From Paenibacillus sp. FSL H7-0331 (lineage in GTDB: Bacteria; Bacillota; Bacilli; Paenibacillales; NBRC-103111): a DNA stretch of 64,000 bases. How positions within the stretch are numbered: position 1 is the first letter of the stretch; every line of letters begins with the position of its first letter. The notes under the pieces were generated by a model, which saw only the letters and a list, made by a program, of their open reading frames with translations, ran no database searches and was not told where the DNA came from. The position numbers were made by a program, and so were the translations under genes. The stretch spans positions 1 through 64,000 of the forward strand of contig NZ_MRTH01000022.1 of NCBI RefSeq assembly GCF_001956045.1. Reading direction: 5' to 3'. Below are positions 60,702 through 64,000 of this stretch, piece after piece.

Positions 60702-63700
60702 ATGGATAGAGAAGAGCAGCAGCTTTATTTTACAAGGCTGGAGGAACGGGTGCAGGAATTGGAATTGACCGATACCCAGCGTCAATTAGCCGTTATACTC
60801 GTTAAGAGTGCCAGATCCGGTTATAACGACGATGAGTCCAACAAACAAATTTACGCACTTTTACATACAATTTCGAATGGGCAAGACAGCCTTATATACG
60901 AACCGCTCGAAGTGATCATGCAGCTGCTGGTTGATGAATACCAGGCAAATATTTTCCGATATATAGTCAGGCATGCGGTTGAATTTCCATACAGCAGCGG
61001 ATATAGCAGAAGACCCTTTCGCTCAGCCGAGCTCAGTGTACATAAGGACCGGATCCTTCTCAAATTTATATCCTTGCTTCATTTACAAAGCTGCGAATTT
61101 TCAGTCATCGATTATTTGACCAAACCGAACTATTTGTCGGAGCACGAGTTCTGGGTTCCACTTTGGGCTATCGGCGATACCGTGGCTTATGAAATCGATC
61201 ACCATAATGAAGCGGTTCTTCAAGCCTTAAAGGAGATTATCTACGGCGATAATAATACAGCGCTGCTGTCTGCGCCTATGATATCCGGTGTGTTTTTAAG
61301 CCATAGTGAGGAAGCTTACCGGATGATCGGGGAGCTGCTGGTCGCTGCGCGGCTTCAAGAGGGACTAAGGCAAAGCATTGTTGAAAAAATGGATGAAGGC
61401 ACCTTGAGTGCTATGGTATATATGCTGAAAGTGATCTCCGAGCATAATCTAATCCGCTACAGTTCAGTAGTCCGCGCACTGGATGTATGGACGGGATTGG
61501 GGCTTGAAGCTGCAGACAACCGTGTCGCTAAGCAGTGTTTGGAATACGCGGTACTGTGTCTGGGTGACAAGTTGCAGCGGGATGAGTGGCTGCAGAGCAG
61601 TAATGTGATCCAAATTTACATGAGTCTGTGGGCGACAGCCGTACATGAGGAAAAGGAACTTGACGAAAAAATCCGTTATCTGATGCAGGATAAGGAAACA
61701 TATCGGAAGGTTGTCGCTCAATATGTGTTGGCGCAGAGTCAGAATACAGAAGTGAAGTTCGATATCGCCCATGAATGGCTTGAAGTACAGGACCCAGAGC
61801 TGCAATACTGGATTATATCTAACTATTCCTATAGCTATGGTTACACCTGGCAGCTCCAAGATGGAGAAAATATTCGGAAAATTCAGGTGCAGCGTAACCC
61901 TCTGTTAGAAAATAAGACGGTAAGAAGGCAGCAGTTCGAGCAGTTGGCAGCGATGGCCAAGGCTATGCCGCAGAAAGTAATTCATGTGACCTCAAGGGTA
62001 TTCGATTGGATGGCCGTTACGCATACTGTCGATTCCATAGTCAAAAAGATGATGTATTTAACCGCTTACGATATGGATGAGGAATGGATTGCAGAGCTAA
62101 TCGCACTTAAGGATACCACAAGTCCCGACCTTAGAGGGGATCTGCTTAAAGACTTCACGAATGATCCTATGAATCCTGTGCAGCGCGAATTTATTCTTGC
62201 AAGTCTGGCTGATAAAAGCATGAGCAATCGCGAAATTGCGCTTAGACAAGCGGCCAAGTTCGATTTGAATGATAATGAAATCGAACAAATGTCAGGAATA
62301 TTGAAGCTGAAGACAGGAACACTCAGGCAGAGCGCGATCCAAATCCTGCTGAAGCAGCCTGCCGAGAAGCTGGAAAGTGCGGTAGACCTCCTGCTGAATA
62401 GTCGTGATGAGCTCCAGCGCCTGGCCGCATTGGAGATGCTGACAGAATTGAAAGCAGAGGCGGCTCATGTGGGGCTATACACGCGTCTGAAAGAAAAAAC
62501 TTCACTCATCAAAGCACCTACGGACAAAGAGAGGCTTCTGTTGAATAAGCTGGAGCAAGCGGATGCGTACACCGAAGCTAATGGTTATGGCCTGTTTGAT
62601 CCTGCCATCAGTACGGAATCGTTGACTACGGTGAAACAGGTACCACTCTCCCAACTGGCTGCTGTAAAAAACCTGTTTACATTGTCCTTGCAGCAGATGG
62701 AACAATTTCTTCAAGGATTGAGTGACCTGATTCATGATCATCGTCATTATGAATATGAGTTCGAGGATTATTCGAATGCCAAGCAAGCAGTTCTCCTGGG
62801 TACAAATTTGAGCACCTTAAAGTGGAGGTACGAAGAGGATGATCTGACTCCTTCTATCGAACGTTATCCAATTGCCCAAGTATGGAAAGATTATTGGCAA
62901 GCCAGTGGATTTGGCACCGCAGAGCTGATCCAGCTTGAATTTTATCGCAGAGCAGATGAGCTGTACCGCTATTATTCTGGTGGATTAAGAAGCTGGGAGG
63001 CCAATTATTATGAAGCTCCTGAAGGTTGGCGGACCGAGTTCCTGGAACACTTGTATCCCATGGAAATCGTCAAGGAAATGATCGATTTCTATAAGCGTAT
63101 TCCCTACGCGGATCAGGTCAAGCAGCTTGTAGGAGCCTACCTGGATGATTGCCCCAAATCAGAGAAGTTTAAGGTCGCCGATCAAGTAGCGAATCTGATC
63201 GTGGGTGCTTTTCCAGAGGAACGTTTGAAGGAAGAGAAGGAAGTGAAGCTGCTCGATCTGTATACCGCTATCTGGCACCGCTGGCAGCACGCGTATGTAT
63301 ATGATGATGCATCGTTTATCGCATTTTTTCGCCTACACTATATGTTGTATCACATCCATGAGTACGAGTATAACCACTTATCGATTGAGGATTTTGCTCG
63401 CGCGTACGAGCTGTCGGTTATTGATGATAACATCGTATTCAGGGAGCTGCTGATAAGGCCGAGAAGCGACAATCATATCAACAGAATTACCCATCCTAAC
63501 TTTAAAATTGTTGAGAAGCATCCATCCTTGACTGTATTTAAGGAGCAAGTGCTGGAGCGTATTCTGGAGATCGAGTTGAACCGGGGCGATCTGTCGACAG
63601 AGGTTACACGGCTTGCCAATAGTATCCGACATATGGAAGGCATGGACTATTTTATCCGTATTTTATCTGGGCTTGATAAGGAAAGCTTCGTACGTGGATA

Positions 63701-64000
63701 TATATATAGTTATGGTCGCGATGTCACGAAAAAAGAAACGTTCAGCAACCTGCTCAAAGTATGCCATCCGCAAGCTGGAGAAGACAAGGTTCTGCTGAAG
63801 CAGCTGCTGGAGAACAGGAAGATTTCCGAACAAAGACTGCTGGAAGCAGCGATGTATGCGCCGCAGTGGGTCGAGATCGTGTCCGATTATTTGGGATGGA
63901 GCGGTCTTCGGAGCGCAGCCTGGTATTTTCACGCCCATATTAATGAATCCTTTTCTGCAGAAAAGGAAACGATTGTGGCGCATTATTCGCCTATTTCACC
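60702..64000 (+). CDS. DUF4132-type large protein (3' partial)
   Basis: ATG behind GTAGGGGGCGATTGA, 11 bases after the previous gene; open to the end of the window (about 1100 residues so far). It begins DREEQQLYFTRLEERVQELELTD and is almost wholly helical with HEAT-like repeats (IALRQAAKFDLNDNEIEQMS, LRQSAIQILLKQPAEKLESAVDLLLNSRDELQRLAALEML). Near the end it has LLEAAMYAPQWVEIVSDYLGWSGLRSAAWYFHAHINE, which I associate with DUF4132/MolR-like proteins (often 1500-1700 residues). Cytoplasmic, function unknown; some relatives carry WGR domains. Confidence 0.75.
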   Translation, partial: MDREEQQLYFTRLEERVQELELTDTQRQLAVILVKSARSGYNDDESNKQIYALLHTISNGQDSLIYEPLEVIMQLLVDEYQANIFRYIVRHAVEFPYSSGYSRRPFRSAELSVHKDRILLKFISLLHLQSCEFSVIDYLTKPNYLSEHEFWVPLWAIGDTVAYEIDHHNEAVLQALKEIIYGDNNTALLSAPMISGVFLSHSEEAYRMIGELLVAARLQEGLRQSIVEKMDEGTLSAMVYMLKVISEHNLIRYSSVVRALDVWTGLGLEAADNRVAKQCLEYAVLCLGDKLQRDEWLQSSNVIQIYMSLWATAVHEEKELDEKIRYLMQDKETYRKVVAQYVLAQSQNTEVKFDIAHEWLEVQDPELQYWIISNYSYSYGYTWQLQDGENIRKIQVQRNPLLENKTVRRQQFEQLAAMAKAMPQKVIHVTSRVFDWMAVTHTVDSIVKKMMYLTAYDMDEEWIAELIALKDTTSPDLRGDLLKDFTNDPMNPVQREFILASLADKSMSNREIALRQAAKFDLNDNEIEQMSGILKLKTGTLRQSAIQILLKQPAEKLESAVDLLLNSRDELQRLAALEMLTELKAEAAHVGLYTRLKEKTSLIKAPTDKERLLLNKLEQADAYTEANGYGLFDPAISTESLTTVKQVPLSQLAAVKNLFTLSLQQMEQFLQGLSDLIHDHRHYEYEFEDYSNAKQAVLLGTNLSTLKWRYEEDDLTPSIERYPIAQVWKDYWQASGFGTAELIQLEFYRRADELYRYYSGGLRSWEANYYEAPEGWRTEFLEHLYPMEIVKEMIDFYKRIPYADQVKQLVGAYLDDCPKSEKFKVADQVANLIVGAFPEERLKEEKEVKLLDLYTAIWHRWQHAYVYDDASFIAFFRLHYMLYHIHEYEYNHLSIEDFARAYELSVIDDNIVFRELLIRPRSDNHINRITHPNFKIVEKHPSLTVFKEQVLERILEIELNRGDLSTEVTRLANSIRHMEGMDYFIRILSGLDKESFVRGYIYSYGRDVTKKETFSNLLKVCHPQAGEDKVLLKQLLENRKISEQRLLEAAMYAPQWVEIVSDYLGWSGLRSAAWYFHAHINESFSAEKETIVAHYSPIS

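Noticed and set aside
1..64000. CRISPR arrays, tRNA, rRNA
   Set aside because: No regularly spaced direct repeats and no cloverleaf or rRNA-like sequence noticed by eye.

Overview
The window looks like a piece of a Paenibacillus-type chromosome (Firmicutes, Paenibacillaceae). Pointers to this are strong GGAGG-type ribosome binding sites, TTG and GTG starts, an S-layer-homology surface protein, LplB/YtcP-type sugar permeases with large lipoprotein binding proteins, and membrane-anchored AraC regulators. No rRNA, tRNA or CRISPR array was seen. All function calls come from reading motifs by eye; no database was searched.

Layout. 1-6 kb: the 3' end of a fibronectin/S-layer surface protein, an unknown propeller-like protein, a membrane-tethered L7/L12-like domain and an AlkD-type DNA repair protein. 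6.4-10.8 kb: a toxin-like island with a PrsW intramembrane-protease-like protein carrying an AT-rich exchangeable C-terminal tip, a likely immunity gene, and a second cargo-like protein with the LQRTIGNRAVG signature and two GxxH motifs. 10.9-15.9 kb: DinB, then a solute-binding lipoprotein, a sulfatase and an SGNH hydrolase. 16-20.9 kb: metE, a pabB-like gene and a Nudix gene. They converge on a minus-strand cobalamin riboswitch whose only visible downstream gene is a 58-residue ORF. 21.1-28.5 kb: a second glycan locus (permease, lipoprotein, AraC sensor-regulator, permease, sulfatase) with two cre-like sites. 28.5-36 kb: an EamA exporter with a divergent MocR regulator that lacks its PLP-lysine segment, an AraC regulator, SDR, two aldo/keto reductases and TetR.

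36-50 kb is a scarred accessory region. It holds a truncated NHL protein joined to the 5'-truncated, frameshifted first gene of a two-gene locus whose second gene has a PD-(D/E)XK nuclease domain (a possible defence system). It also holds three diverged copies of an intergenic repeat, DUF2569 and DUF4184 membrane proteins, a decayed AraC regulator, an ArpU-type phage regulator with an in-frame amber codon, an IS4-family element with its 10-bp target duplication inside a terminator, and frameshifted or truncated metallophosphoesterase and copper-amine-oxidase-domain genes.

50-64 kb: a DHA2-type MFS exporter, an ArsR/SRPBCC pair behind a clear promoter with two operators, a compact UvrA-like ABC ATPase, a gluconate-dehydrogenase-subunit-3/GMC fusion, an NAD/ADP-ribose cluster (NrtR-like regulator, NADAR, macrodomain, remnant of a PARG-like gene), and the start of a DUF4132-type two-gene operon that leaves the window. 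The most promising leads for new biology are the PrsW-toxin/immunity pair, the GxxH cargo protein, the nuclease operon at 36.9-39.8 kb, the orphan cobalamin riboswitch and the NrtR-NADAR-macro cluster.
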